Assembly (NCBI GenBank): GCA_017555925.1
Contig: JAFZFL010000250.1
Location: 1-8,227, forward strand
Direction of reading: 5' to 3'
Origin: Bacteroidales bacterium
GTDB lineage: Bacteria > Bacteroidota > Bacteroidia > Bacteroidales > UBA932
Length of the DNA stretch: 8,227 nt
Below the pieces are notes generated by a model. That model had not been told where the DNA came from. It made no database searches and saw only the letters and a program-made list of their open reading frames with translations. The translations under genes and the position numbers were made by a program. Each line of letters begins with the position of its first letter. The first letter of the stretch is position 1. Shown piece after piece: positions 1 through 6,533 of the stretch.

Positions 1-204
1 ATAAACAAATCGGGTATAACCATCAGATTGGCGGTGTCGGATATAAGGGTTGCAGGAAGAGCTACACAAGGTGTTAAACTTATAAATATCAGAGAGGGAG
101 ACAGTATTGCGGCTGTTTGTGTTGTAAACAAAAGCGAAGAGAAAGTTCCTGAAGCAATAGAGCCTATTTCTGATGGCGGTGTTGCTCAAGAAAACTTAGC
201 ATAA
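1..204 (+). CDS. gyrA: DNA gyrase subunit A, C-terminal end (partial)
   Basis: This is the last 67 codons of a gene that begins before the window, read in frame 1 and closed by tandem TAA TAA stops (202-207). The translation carries the pattern GRATQGVKLINIREGD followed by SIAAVCVV. This is the final blade of the GyrA C-terminal beta-pinwheel, which wraps DNA around gyrase and allows ATP-driven negative supercoiling. The tail after it is short and moderately acidic (EEKVPEAIEPISDGG), as in many GyrA proteins. The catalytic tyrosine domain lies outside the window and cannot be checked. The next gene starts 27 bases after the first stop with no terminator or TAnnTTTG promoter between them, so cotranscription is likely. 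ParC (topoisomerase IV) is the main alternative, but the RATQGV-type ending fits GyrA better. Confidence 0.9.
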   Translation: MNKSGITIRLAVSDIRVAGRATQGVKLINIREGDSIAAVCVVNKSEEKVPEAIEPISDGGVAQENLA

Positions 205-231
205 TAAATTAACTATTTAATAATTAGTATC

Positions 232-1551
232 ATGAAAAAATTAATCGTTTCATTGGCATTAGTGTTCTTAGGAGCACAAGTTTATGCTCAAAATGTTGCA
301 AATGCCGTTAAGGTGTTGGAGAAAGCACAAGCAGAGTCCGTTAATCCTAAAAAAGTTGCAAATCCTGTTACTTGGGTAAAACTAGGTACTGCATATTCAG
401 ATTGCTTTGATGCACAGGCTTCGGGTGTTTGGGGTGGCATGACCCAAATGGAGGCAAAGATGTTGTTGAAAGACCAACAGGTTTTGTCATCAGCTCAAGA
501 GGAGTTGTCAGGAGCTCTTTATACTGTCGATACATATGAAGATAAAGTATTGTATTATGATGAGACAGGAAAATTGGCAGCTTGGATCATTACAAAACCT
601 GCTGTAGCTGATGTGGACTTGTTGTTGGAGTCTTTCAACGCATTCTCAAAAGCAAATGAATTGGATGCAAAAGGTTCTCAAAAGAAAGTTTTGGTTGAGA
701 GCTTGAAAGGTCTTCAAAGCCGTTACATGGGTGATGGTATGTCATACTATACAATAGGTAACACTGCAGAGGCTTCCAAAAAATTTGAGATGGCTGCACA
801 GGTAGCTGCACATCCGCTTCTTGGTTTGGTTGACAGTACAATGATTTATTATGCAGCAGTAACAGCTACAATGGCTGGTGATCTTGCAAGAGCTGCAAAA
901 TTCTTTGAGGAGTGTATTAAAATTGATTATGTTCAGGATGGTGATGTATTTGCATCATTGGCAGACTGCTACAAAAAAGGTGGCGATACTGCAAAAGCTA
1001 TGGAGACTTTGAACAGTGGTTTCTTGAAATACCCTCTAAGCCAAAGTATTCTTGTAGGTCTTATCAATATTTATATGGAAGCAGATGAGGAGCCTGCAAA
1101 ATTGGTTGAGCTTTTGAAAACTGCCCAAGCTAACGAGCCTAACAACCCAAGCCTTTACTATGCTGAGGGTAATGTATATGCAAAATTGCAAGACTATACT
1201 AAAGCAATTGAGGCTTACAAAAAATCAGCAGAGATTGATCCTGCATACTTCTGGGCTCCATTCAGCGAGGGTAAAACATATTATGACTGGGCTGTAGATA
1301 TTCAGAACCAGGCTAACTTGGAGTCTGATGACAACAAATATATGGAGTTGGTAAAACAATTTGACGAGTGTTTGAAAAATTCAATTGTTCCACTTGAGAA
1401 AGCATTCAACCTAACAGGCGGTGATGTTGAGTTGCAAGCTTATGTTGCAGAGCTTCTTAAGAATGTATACTTCAGATACCGTGAGGAGTCTCCTGAGAAT
1501 CAGGCTAATTATGAAAAATATAACACTTTCTTGCAAGAGAATGGCAAATAA
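232..1551 (+). CDS. Exported tetratricopeptide-repeat protein
   Basis: This 439-residue protein has a clear N-terminal signal peptide (residues 1-19, MKKLIVSLALVFLGAQVYA, predicted cut before Q20). There is no lipobox cysteine, so it is probably soluble in the periplasm. Residues about 165-345 hold helical repeats of TPR type. The clearest are 204-234 (MAGDLARAAKFFEECI), 236-268 (ADCYKKGGDTAKAMETL) and 306-337 (YYAEGNVYAKLQDYTKAIEAYKKSAEIDP), the last almost canonical. Residues 20-160 and 370-439 have no motif I recognise. TPR arrays bind other proteins; the partner is not visible, so no function is assigned. The ATG at 232 is supported by the signal peptide. The gene lies 27 bases after gyrA and is followed by a terminator. 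Its codons are strongly biased to TTG, GAG, GCA and AAA, which suggests good expression. Confidence 0.85.
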   Translation: MKKLIVSLALVFLGAQVYAQNVANAVKVLEKAQAESVNPKKVANPVTWVKLGTAYSDCFDAQASGVWGGMTQMEAKMLLKDQQVLSSAQEELSGALYTVDTYEDKVLYYDETGKLAAWIITKPAVADVDLLLESFNAFSKANELDAKGSQKKVLVESLKGLQSRYMGDGMSYYTIGNTAEASKKFEMAAQVAAHPLLGLVDSTMIYYAAVTATMAGDLARAAKFFEECIKIDYVQDGDVFASLADCYKKGGDTAKAMETLNSGFLKYPLSQSILVGLINIYMEADEEPAKLVELLKTAQANEPNNPSLYYAEGNVYAKLQDYTKAIEAYKKSAEIDPAYFWAPFSEGKTYYDWAVDIQNQANLESDDNKYMELVKQFDECLKNSIVPLEKAFNLTGGDVELQAYVAELLKNVYFRYREESPENQANYEKYNTFLQENGK

Positions 1552-1584
1552 TCCATAATAGGGAAGATTATAAATCAAAAAGAG

Positions 1585-1614
1585 AGAGATGACTCAAAGG
1601 TCATCTCTTTTTTT
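1585..1614 (+). terminator. Rho-independent terminator of the TPR gene, possibly bidirectional
   Basis: A 9-bp perfect stem, AGAGATGAC (1585-1593) pairing with GTCATCTCT (1600-1608), encloses a 6-base loop and runs straight into a T tract ending at 1614. It lies 33 bases after the TPR stop codon. On the minus strand the same stem is followed by CTCTCTTTTTG, a weaker T-rich tail. It could therefore also stop the convergent AI-2E-family transcript, whose stop codon is about 44 bases upstream on that strand. Confidence 0.85.
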
Positions 1615-1651
1615 GTCAGCATTACCTATTTCTTATTTCCTATTATAGGAT

Positions 1652-2761
1652 TCATTCCATTCTGTTGGTGAGCTTTTGAACCACTTTGAAGTTTGAAAGG
1701 AATTCTTTTGCAAATACTCTAAGTACTGTATATGCCGGTATTGCAACAAGCATTCCTATAATACCGCCAATGTGTCCGGCAAGAAGTATTACAATAAATA
1801 TTTCAAGCGGGTGTGCCTTTACACTGTTGGAATAGATATATGGTTGGAAAATAAATACATCAATAAGGTGCGTAACAACAAAAATGGCAATAAATTTTAT
1901 GATCATAATGCCCATTACCGTTTCATTCAAGCTGCCTATAAGGGAGATGAGTCCCATTATAGTGCCAAAAGCACCTGCCGCCAACGGACCTATATATGGT
2001 ATTACATTTAATATTCCCGACAGAAATGCAAGTACTACAGAGAGCTGGAATGAGAGTCCGCCAATAAAATAGAGTCCTGCAGTATTGAGTACGGTAATTA
2101 GAAGTGCTTCAATGCATATACCGCTGAAATATCTTACGAGCAATCTGTTGACACTTGCCATAGCCCTTTTGGTATTCTCCTCATATTTGGTTGGAACAAG
2201 CGCCAGAATCATATTTGTAAATGTGTTTTTGTCTTTAAGGAAGAAAAAAGTTACAAATATTACTGTAAAGGTGGTTACAAAGAAACTTACAATAAATGAT
2301 GTTATTGAGCCGAAAGTGTCTGCAAATGTACCCAAATTTACAATCTCCCTCACTTTGTTCATAAGTAGAGATTCAACGGTTATGCTCTTGTCGAGTGTAG
2401 GGAACATATAGTGCAGTCTGGCATTGAAGTTCATAAGCGGAATGCCAAGTTTGGACTTTACACCCTCCCAATCTATATTGCTCATATCTGTGAATATATT
2501 GCCTACCAATGGTACTATAAAGAGTGTAAGCATTACACACGCAGTTACAATAAGCAAAAGGGTGAAGGCCGCTGCAATTGAATGGCTGATCCGCCAGTTG
2601 CCAATCTTGATTGAAGTGAGGAACTCTATGAGTGGTTTCCCTATAAGTGAGAGAACGGCAGCTATTATTATGCTGGTAAGAACAGAACTGAAATACCAAG
2701 CTAAAAATATTGTTATTGCAGTTACTGCACCAATGAAAATATATTTTGCAAGTTTGTTCAT
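1652..2761 (-). CDS. AI-2E / PerM family multi-pass membrane transporter
   Basis: This 369-residue integral inner-membrane protein is the usual length for the AI-2E transporter family (PF01594; PerM, TqsA, YtvI relatives). Hydrophobic segments lie around residues 6-40 (two helices), 60-86, 152-175, 212-235, 239-275, 283-303 and 320-348. A large soluble loop lies between about 90 and 150, as expected. Family signatures are visible: FFFLKDKNTF (172-181), RYFSG (210-214), NVIPYIGPL (252-260) and a C-terminal block from QPYIYSNSVKAHPLEI through GGIIGMLVAIPAY (306-344). Family members export autoinducer-2 or small solutes, or act as sodium/proton antiporters. The substrate cannot be read from the sequence, so the autoinducer name should not be taken literally. 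The gene stands alone, convergent with the TPR gene and divergent from the S46 peptidase. The leader before the ATG at 2761 is A/T-rich without a Shine-Dalgarno sequence. Confidence 0.9.
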   Translation of the reverse strand: MNKLAKYIFIGAVTAITIFLAWYFSSVLTSIIIAAVLSLIGKPLIEFLTSIKIGNWRISHSIAAAFTLLLIVTACVMLTLFIVPLVGNIFTDMSNIDWEGVKSKLGIPLMNFNARLHYMFPTLDKSITVESLLMNKVREIVNLGTFADTFGSITSFIVSFFVTTFTVIFVTFFFLKDKNTFTNMILALVPTKYEENTKRAMASVNRLLVRYFSGICIEALLITVLNTAGLYFIGGLSFQLSVVLAFLSGILNVIPYIGPLAAGAFGTIMGLISLIGSLNETVMGIMIIKFIAIFVVTHLIDVFIFQPYIYSNSVKAHPLEIFIVILLAGHIGGIIGMLVAIPAYTVLRVFAKEFLSNFKVVQKLTNRME

Positions 2762-2790
2762 AAACAGAATAATTCTTTATTATTTACGTC

Positions 2791-2798
2791 CAAAAGTA
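2791..2798 (-). promoter_or_regulatory. Candidate -7 promoter box for the AI-2E-family gene
   Basis: Read on the minus strand this is TACTTTTG, an exact match to the Bacteroides -7 consensus TAnnTTTG. It lies 29 bases before the ATG at 2761, leaving a leader of roughly 22-26 bases. No convincing -33 TTTG lies at the usual distance, so the call rests on one short box and its position. Confidence 0.4.
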
Positions 2799-2811
2799 AT
2801 AAAAGTTTTTT

Positions 2812-2819
2812 TAAATTTG
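2812..2819 (+). promoter_or_regulatory. Candidate -7 promoter box for the S46 peptidase gene
   Basis: TAAATTTG matches TAnnTTTG exactly and lies 41 bases before the ATG at 2861, giving a predicted leader of about 35 bases. No clear -33 TTTG is seen upstream. The box is divergent from, and only 13 bases away from, the opposing box of the AI-2E-family gene, so the two promoters would share one short regulatory region. Confidence 0.4.
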
Positions 2820-2860
2820 TTCTTTGCAAGTTGCACAGAAATAACTTAAACAATAAAAAT

Positions 2861-4879
2861 ATGCTAAAAAAACTATTTCTTATTATTTTCCTTTTGTCCA
2901 ATTCTCTCTTTTCATTTGCCGATGAAGGAATGTGGCTTCCTTCGCAAATAGCGCAGAGAATAGCGGATATGCAGTCTAAAGGCTTCAAACTTACTGCTGA
3001 GGATATCTATTCAATAAACAACTCATCACTGAAAGATGCAATTGTCCATTTTAATGGCGGTTGCACAGGTGAGATAATATCAGATGAGGGGTTGCTGATA
3101 ACCAACCACCATTGTGGATATAGTCAGATACAGTCTCACAGCTCTGTTGAGCACGATTATCTTAAAGATGGCTTTTGGGCAATGACAAGGGCAGAGGAGT
3201 TGCCTAACAAGAATCTTTATGTTGCGTTCCTTGAGTATATGGACGATGTAACAGATAGAGTTTTAGAGGGATATAATCCTGAAATGACAGAGGAGCAGAG
3301 AGAGGAGCTTGTAATGAAAAACTCAGCAGTGCTGAAAAAAGAGGCTGAGAGCAAGGGTAAAGGCCTTAAGGCAAGAGTTGCTCCATTATATTATGGAAAC
3401 CAATACTTCATTTGGGTTTACAAAGTATTTACAGATGTACGCCTGGTAGGTGCTCCACCTTCATCAATCGGTAAATTTGGAGGTGACACAGACAACTGGA
3501 TGTGGCCAAGACATACAGGCGATTTCAGCATGTTCAGAATTTATGCGGGCAAGGATAATGAGCCTGCAGCATATTCGCCAGAAAATGTTCCATATAAACC
3601 CAAAAGATCATTCAAGATAAATGCCTCTGGCATTAAGGAGGGTGATTTTACTCTTGTTTATGGCTTTCCTGGAAGAACGAATGAGTATCTTATGTCTGAT
3701 GCTGTAAAATTTACAGCGGAGCTCTCAAATCCTCATAAAATTAAGTTGAGAACGCTTCGCCTTGATATTCAAAACAGGGAGATGGCCAAATCTCAAGCTG
3801 TAAGAATACAATACTCATCAAAAAATGCCAGTGTTTCCAATGCCTGGAAAAAGTGGCAGGGAGAGATGAAGGGTATATATAAAATGAATACCATTGAAGA
3901 GAAACAGAATTTTGAGAGCAGATTCACTGAGTGGGCAAAGGGCAAACCGGAATATGAGGGTATTATTGAAAAATTCTCGGCACTTTATGCCGCTTTGGAG
4001 CCGCTTGCATTTGTTGCAGATTATCAGAAAGAGGCAATTAATGCAGTTGAATTGCTTACATATGCCGCAACTCCGGCATCCAAAAGAGATTCTGCCGCTT
4101 TCTATAAAGATTACTATCAGCCAATAGATAAGGATATTTTTATTGCCTTGTTTAAAGAGTATGACAAATCTGTAGCTGACGAATACAAATCGCCATATTT
4201 CAAGGAGACTTTGGCCAAAATGGGATCTGTTGAGGCTTGGGCCGATGCTGTATATGGCGGAGGACTTGATTTGGCTGCAGAGGTCTATATGGAGACCAAT
4301 TCTCACTTTAACAAAAATATAAAGCCAATTATGGACAGCTTGAATTATGAGTTGGCTCTGCTATACAGAACCTATATGAGAGGTCAAATGGAGTATAACA
4401 AGGCTAACAGAGGTACAAGAGTCTTTTACCCGGATGCAAACTCTACATTGAGGGTTGCCTACGGTTCAGTTAAGGGATATTCACCATCGGATGCGGTATA
4501 TTTTACACCTGTATCATCTCTTGAGGGTATCATGCAAAAAGATAATCCTGATATTTTTGACTATAACATTCCTCAAAAATTAAGGGATATATATGCTGCC
4601 AAGGATTATGGCGTTTGGGAGGTTGACGGCTCAGTTCCAGTTGCCTTTATAGCAACCAACCATACCAGCGGTGGAAACTCGGGCAGTCCTGTACTGGATG
4701 CAAACGGAAATCTCATAGGAGTAAACTTCGACAGAGTGTGGGAGGGTACAATGAGTGACGTTGTATTTGATCCTGAAGTGTGCAGAAATATTGCACTTGA
4801 TATCCGCTATGCTTTGTTCATTGTTGACAAATTGGCTGGAGCGCAACATCTTTTGGATGAGATGGATATTATCAGATAG
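2861..4879 (+). CDS. S46 family dipeptidyl peptidase, DPP11-like (Asp/Glu-specific)
   Basis: This exported serine exopeptidase of 672 residues removes dipeptides from peptide N-termini in the periplasm or outer compartment. A signal peptide covers residues 1-20, ending FSFA before DEGMW. The S46 triad is complete: His84 in TNHHCGY, Asp221 in RHTGDFS and Ser607 in GGNSGSPV. These align with His/Asp/Ser of Porphyromonas gingivalis DPP7 and DPP11. Specificity in this family turns on one residue, Arg in DPP11 (acidic P1) and Gly in DPP7 (hydrophobic P1). Here the segment reads NFDRVWEG with Arg625, 18 residues after the catalytic Ser as in P. gingivalis DPP11, and Phe623 matches the conserved P2-pocket Phe. 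I therefore infer Asp/Glu preference. Other family blocks are KFGGDTDNWMWP (205-216) and the C-terminal DIRYALFIVDK. The protein is somewhat shorter than characterised DPP11 (about 720). I chose the ATG at 2861 over an in-frame TTG at 2831 because it begins the signal peptide directly. Confidence 0.9.
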   Translation: MLKKLFLIIFLLSNSLFSFADEGMWLPSQIAQRIADMQSKGFKLTAEDIYSINNSSLKDAIVHFNGGCTGEIISDEGLLITNHHCGYSQIQSHSSVEHDYLKDGFWAMTRAEELPNKNLYVAFLEYMDDVTDRVLEGYNPEMTEEQREELVMKNSAVLKKEAESKGKGLKARVAPLYYGNQYFIWVYKVFTDVRLVGAPPSSIGKFGGDTDNWMWPRHTGDFSMFRIYAGKDNEPAAYSPENVPYKPKRSFKINASGIKEGDFTLVYGFPGRTNEYLMSDAVKFTAELSNPHKIKLRTLRLDIQNREMAKSQAVRIQYSSKNASVSNAWKKWQGEMKGIYKMNTIEEKQNFESRFTEWAKGKPEYEGIIEKFSALYAALEPLAFVADYQKEAINAVELLTYAATPASKRDSAAFYKDYYQPIDKDIFIALFKEYDKSVADEYKSPYFKETLAKMGSVEAWADAVYGGGLDLAAEVYMETNSHFNKNIKPIMDSLNYELALLYRTYMRGQMEYNKANRGTRVFYPDANSTLRVAYGSVKGYSPSDAVYFTPVSSLEGIMQKDNPDIFDYNIPQKLRDIYAAKDYGVWEVDGSVPVAFIATNHTSGGNSGSPVLDANGNLIGVNFDRVWEGTMSDVVFDPEVCRNIALDIRYALFIVDKLAGAQHLLDEMDIIR

Positions 4880-4904
4880 GATTTTCTGGAATATGTATAT
4901 AGAG

Positions 4905-4934
4905 AAGAGGGTAACCCATTTGGGTTACCCTCTT
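4905..4934 (+). terminator. Strong bidirectional-type terminator between convergent genes
   Basis: A 14-bp perfect stem, AAGAGGGTAACCCA (4905-4918) pairing with TGGGTTACCCTCTT (4921-4934), is closed by a very tight loop (effectively ATTT). On the plus strand it is followed by the T-rich run TCTTCTCTTT. The stem starts 26 bases after the S46 stop codon at 4879. The convergent RRM gene stops 39 bases away on the other strand, where the tail CTCTATATAC is less T-rich. It most likely serves the peptidase mainly and the RRM gene as well. Confidence 0.85.
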
Positions 4935-4972
4935 TCTTCTCTTTGATGAATTTTTAATAAAATATGAGTTGA

Positions 4973-5227
4973 TTACTGTTTTTCCGGTCTGGTGTTGGCA
5001 ACCTCAACATTAATTGTTCGTCCCATATGTTCAGTACCGTTCAATGCATTAATTGCTGCATGTGCCTCTTCTTCATTTGGCATCTCTACAAAGCCATATC
5101 CTTTTGATCTGTGAGTCTCCTTGCTAAGTATTATTCTAGCAGTTGTAATTTCGCCGTATGGAGTGAAGAGTGCAATCAAATCCTCTTTTCTTGCTTTAAA
5201 ACTTAAGCTTGATACAAAAATGTTCAT
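4973..5227 (-). CDS. Single-domain RRM RNA-binding protein
   Basis: This is a complete 84-residue RNA recognition motif protein that is almost nothing but the domain. RNP2 is residues 3-8 (IFVSSL) and RNP1 is 42-49 (KGYGFVEM), with the aromatic residues Phe4, Tyr44 and Phe46 that normally stack on RNA bases. The alpha/beta order is that of an RRM: ALFTPYGEITTARII, then EEEAHAAINALNGTEHMGRTINVEVA. Stand-alone RRM proteins are common in Bacteroidota, where some act as global post-transcriptional regulators; the RNA targets here are unknown. RNP2 has Ser-Ser where most relatives have Gly-Asn, and the tail after the last strand is only about 8 residues (NTRPEKQ). The leader is A-rich (AAACAAACACAAACGAC) with no Shine-Dalgarno. 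The gene has its own candidate promoter and lies downstream of comEC on the same strand, separated by 169 bases. Confidence 0.93.
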   Translation of the reverse strand: MNIFVSSLSFKARKEDLIALFTPYGEITTARIILSKETHRSKGYGFVEMPNEEEAHAAINALNGTEHMGRTINVEVANTRPEKQ

Positions 5228-5283
5228 GTCGTTTGTGTTTGTTTAGATGATTTAATCTGTCATTTATTTTAGTTTGCCTTACT

Positions 5284-5314
5284 CAAAGGTAAGCAGAAAA
5301 AATGAATTTCAAAA
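5284..5314 (-). promoter_or_regulatory. Candidate promoter of the RRM gene
   Basis: On the minus strand TACCTTTG (5284-5291) matches the Bacteroides -7 box exactly. A TTTTG (5310-5314) lies 18 bases upstream as a -33 box, one base short of the usual 19-21. The predicted start of transcription is near 5278, giving a leader of about 50 bases rich in A and C. This is the best-formed promoter in the window and suggests the RRM gene need not depend on comEC read-through. Confidence 0.55.
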
Positions 5315-5396
5315 CATTTTTAATTATAAAATGATATTAGGTTACATTTTTTAATATAAAATACTCATTGACTTAATGATAATAGTTTTTGCATAT

Positions 5397-6479
5397 TTAT
5401 GTCCCCAAATATTCTACAATAATATTTAGAATTCTGACAGCACTTTCAGCTATTGCAGATGTAGCTGCACTTAAGTAGGGTATATCAAATGTGATATAAG
5501 CTATGGCGAACGTATATACCGAGAGAGTAACTAATGGAATGGCAAATAGGTTGGTTATCAGATAAATGTATGAGGATGTGTTAAAGTGGTAGAGCGCAAT
5601 GGGCAGTGTTGTTATCTGGCAGGCAATTGATATGCTCAATAAATTCCATACGGGATAGAGCCATTTTGGCCCCCAATAGGATGCCTTTATGGTGGGATAT
5701 AGTGCAATTATTCCTGCAACTGCCGCAAACGAGAGCTGGAATCCTATCTCTGATATTGCATTTGGGGTAAAAAGGAGTATAATGTTTGCCGAACATAACC
5801 AGGTTGTCCATTTGCCTCTTCTCCGTAACCATATTTTAAAAGCCTTATGCAGGGTTATCATTATGGCAGCCCTTGTTATGGATGGAGAGAATCCCGCTAT
5901 CGCAGCATATATGAAGATAATGATGCTGCTTAAAAAGAATTTTATCTGTCGGGAAGAGTATGAGAAATCAAATAGAAAAAGAAGTGTTTCCAGGAAACCG
6001 TAAATTATTCCTGCATGTAATCCCGACAGTGCAAGCAGATGCATTGCGCCTGAGTTCCTGTAGGCATCTTTTGTCTCTTTTGAGAGAAGCATTTTATTGC
6101 CAATGGTAATTGCAATGATTGTTGACAGATCCTCCCCATTTTTGATTATTTGGGAGCTTCTGGCTATATATCTGCCTGTTATTTTTCCTTTAATTTCTGC
6201 AAGTCTGCTGTTGTAATTGGAAGTATATACATTTGTTCCGGAAATCTCATTCCCTCTGCATCTCAACCCATTTGCAATTCCCGACAGTGCAACAATTGCA
6301 AGCGTGAGATATATGTTGAACTTAAGGAGCTTTTGTTTGAACTGCAGATAGAGTGATATTGTTATTAGAATAAATATGGAGATAAGCGGATTGGGTATAT
6401 TTACAGAAAAAATGCTGCTGGCGGCAAAGCAGAAAATATTGCCTGCCAGAAAAGCACAAAGATATTTCTCTCCCCACAT
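5397..6479 (-). CDS. ComEC/Rec2-like competence membrane protein, minimal form
   Basis: This 360-residue polytopic membrane protein carries the Competence domain (PF03772). The diagnostic stretch is AYRNSGAMHLLALSGLHAGI (139-158), followed by AGFSPSITRAAIM (195-207), EIGFQLSFAAVAGI (244-257) and NLFAIPLVTLSVYTF (310-324). Hydrophobic helices also lie at about 8-28, 31-46 and 55-70. ComEC forms the channel through which single-stranded DNA enters the cytoplasm during transformation. Family members in Bacteroidota are usually much longer (about 600-700 residues), with an OB-fold DUF4131 region and often further C-terminal sequence. Here only about 70 residues lie between the third helix and the domain, and the protein stops soon after the last helix. 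No metallo-beta-lactamase-like domain follows. The ATG at 6479 is chosen over an in-frame ATG at 6581, because GGAGG lies 6 bases ahead of it, a promoter box fits, and the longer form would run into the divergent kinase gene. DNA uptake is unproven. Confidence 0.8.
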   Translation of the reverse strand: MWGEKYLCAFLAGNIFCFAASSIFSVNIPNPLISIFILITISLYLQFKQKLLKFNIYLTLAIVALSGIANGLRCRGNEISGTNVYTSNYNSRLAEIKGKITGRYIARSSQIIKNGEDLSTIIAITIGNKMLLSKETKDAYRNSGAMHLLALSGLHAGIIYGFLETLLFLFDFSYSSRQIKFFLSSIIIFIYAAIAGFSPSITRAAIMITLHKAFKIWLRRRGKWTTWLCSANIILLFTPNAISEIGFQLSFAAVAGIIALYPTIKASYWGPKWLYPVWNLLSISIACQITTLPIALYHFNTSSYIYLITNLFAIPLVTLSVYTFAIAYITFDIPYLSAATSAIAESAVRILNIIVEYLGT

Positions 6480-6485
6480 AATCTG

Positions 6486-6490
6486 CCTCC
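6486..6490 (-). promoter_or_regulatory. Shine-Dalgarno sequence of the ComEC-like gene
   Basis: Read on the minus strand this is GGAGG, with 6 bases to the ATG at 6479, an ideal spacing. Strong Shine-Dalgarno sequences are uncommon in Bacteroidota and none of the other starts in the window has one. It therefore decides the start codon of this gene and sets its translation apart from that of its neighbours. Confidence 0.65.
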
Positions 6491-6499
6491 AATTTTGCG

Positions 6500-6507
6500 C
6501 AAAGTTA
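6500..6507 (-). promoter_or_regulatory. Candidate -7 promoter box of the ComEC-like gene
   Basis: TAACTTTG on the minus strand matches TAnnTTTG exactly and predicts a transcript starting near 6492-6496, with a leader of about 15 bases that contains the GGAGG. A possible -33 TTTG (6531-6534) is 23 bases upstream, slightly too far, and overlaps the start codon of the divergent kinase gene. A second near-copy, TAACTTTTG, lies one helical turn upstream. Confidence 0.45.
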
Positions 6508-6520
6508 GCAAAAGTTACCT

Positions 6521-6528
6521 TATATTTG
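6521..6528 (+). promoter_or_regulatory. Candidate -7 promoter box of the lipid kinase gene
   Basis: TATATTTG matches TAnnTTTG exactly. It ends only 5 bases before the ATG at 6534. Since transcription normally begins a few bases after this box, the mRNA would begin at or almost at the start codon. A TTTG at 6494-6497 may be the -33 box, though its 23-base gap is a little long. Confidence 0.5.
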
Positions 6529-6533
6529 CACAA

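Noticed and set aside
2085..2849. Open frames on both strands overlapping the AI-2E-family gene (plus strand 2085-2411 and 2424-2849, minus strand 2373-2699)
   Set aside because: All are nested in a well-matched membrane protein gene; the hydrophobic plus-strand frames arise from the complement of its codons and have no independent support.
2831..2860. A 10-residue longer S46 peptidase from a TTG at 2831
   Set aside because: The added residues are polar and would spoil the signal peptide; the ATG at 2861 starts it cleanly.
3818..4306. A 162-codon open frame on the minus strand inside the S46 peptidase gene
   Set aside because: It lies wholly antisense to a gene with an intact triad, and its translation shows no domain or plausible start signal. 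It is an antisense shadow.
6495..6533. A 13-residue longer lipid kinase from a TTG at 6495
   Set aside because: It would begin upstream of the promoter box, and family members start with the nucleotide-binding strand right after the ATG at 6534.
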